A stretch of 22,883 nucleotides of DNA from positions 1 to 22,883 of the forward strand of contig RFJB01000073.1 of the NCBI GenBank assembly GCA_003695045.1. Reading direction: 5' to 3'. The DNA comes from Candidatus Woesearchaeota archaeon. Lineage in GTDB: Archaea; Nanobdellota; Nanobdellia; Woesearchaeales; J091. The notes under the pieces are model-generated. The model was not told where the DNA came from, made no database searches, and saw only the letters and a program-made list of their open reading frames with translations. Every line of letters begins with the position of its first letter. Positions within the stretch are counted from its first letter, which is position 1. Shown one piece after another: positions 22,683 through 22,883 of this stretch. Position numbers and translations under genes: made by a program.

Positions 22683-22883
22683 TTATGCAATAACCGGCGG
22701 CTCAGGATCAGGGCATATGTCTCTCTTAATGCAGTTCTCACACAGCTCTCTTCCAAACTCTGAAGCGCAGTTCTCGAGCACCCTGTTTGAGTAAACCTGC
22801 GTGTTATACTTGTCCTGCCATATCAGACCATCCGCCTGTCTTGCAGTATTGTCCCTGTCCCAGTAGCACTCGCCGGCATTATA
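22683..22883 (-). CDS. 3' end of a Cys-containing hypothetical protein (partial)
   Basis: Only the last 66 codons are inside the window; the frame stays open to its right edge. The visible residues include CYWDRDNTARQADGLIWQ, then a NRVLENCASEF block, ELCENC, RDICPDPEPPV and the stop. Five of the cysteines fall near the end, as in an extracellular or disulfide-bonded protein. It is immediately upstream (15 bp) of lipoprotein paralogue 3, and the frame agrees with the window's last base. I do not recognise the family. It lacks the QGAPV-type blocks of the paralogues, although their N-terminal halves would lie outside this view. Confidence 0.7.
   Translation of the reverse strand, partial: YNAGECYWDRDNTARQADGLIWQDKYNTQVYSNRVLENCASEFGRELCENCIKRDICPDPEPPVIA

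Overview
The window is archaeal. It carries archaeal-type FEN1 with a C-terminal PCNA-binding box, a clamp-loader small subunit, proteasome-activating nucleotidase (PAN), an archaeal tyrosyl-tRNA synthetase, a Trm5-family tRNA methyltransferase, a PRC-barrel protein and an Lrp/AsnC regulator. TATA boxes lie about 22-30 nt upstream of several start codons, which suggests leaderless transcripts, while other genes have Shine-Dalgarno (SD) sites. Short intergenic gaps, a tandem family of small Cys-containing lipoproteins and a mostly hypothetical surface proteome fit a DPANN-type archaeon (inference). Nothing here fixes the lineage.

Layout. (1) 1-421 is an A+T-rich non-coding stretch with repeats. 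(2) 422-3430, plus strand: a winged-helix/nuclease-like protein, fen1 and a trm5-like gene in one tight operon. (3) 3431-3550: a convergent gap holding a candidate structured RNA with its own TATA box. (4) 3551-8211: a low-G+C block with a divergent Lrp/AsnC regulator (plus strand) and a minus-strand operon of GAPDH-like protein, D-2-hydroxyacid dehydrogenase and two SAM methyltransferases. (5) 8227-16188, minus strand: a peptide and protein turnover cluster, tyrS, tldD, tldE, an M24 peptidase and an M29-like aminopeptidase in one operon, followed by pan under its own promoter. (6) 16189-19308: a divergent promoter region, then a PRC-barrel gene, rfcS and a long coiled-coil protein on the plus strand. 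(7) 19333-22883, minus strand: three paralogous lipoproteins and the 3' end of a fourth Cys-containing gene.

How the genes work together. FEN1, RfcS and possibly the nuclease-like protein belong to replication and repair. PAN unfolds substrates for the proteasome, and the TldD/E, M24 and M29-like peptidases could take the resulting peptides further. The low-G+C block is the most distinctive part. Two matching palindromic sites sit at the predicted transcription starts of the regulator and of the GAPDH-like operon, so the regulator probably controls both itself and a dehydrogenase/methyltransferase pathway that I cannot name.
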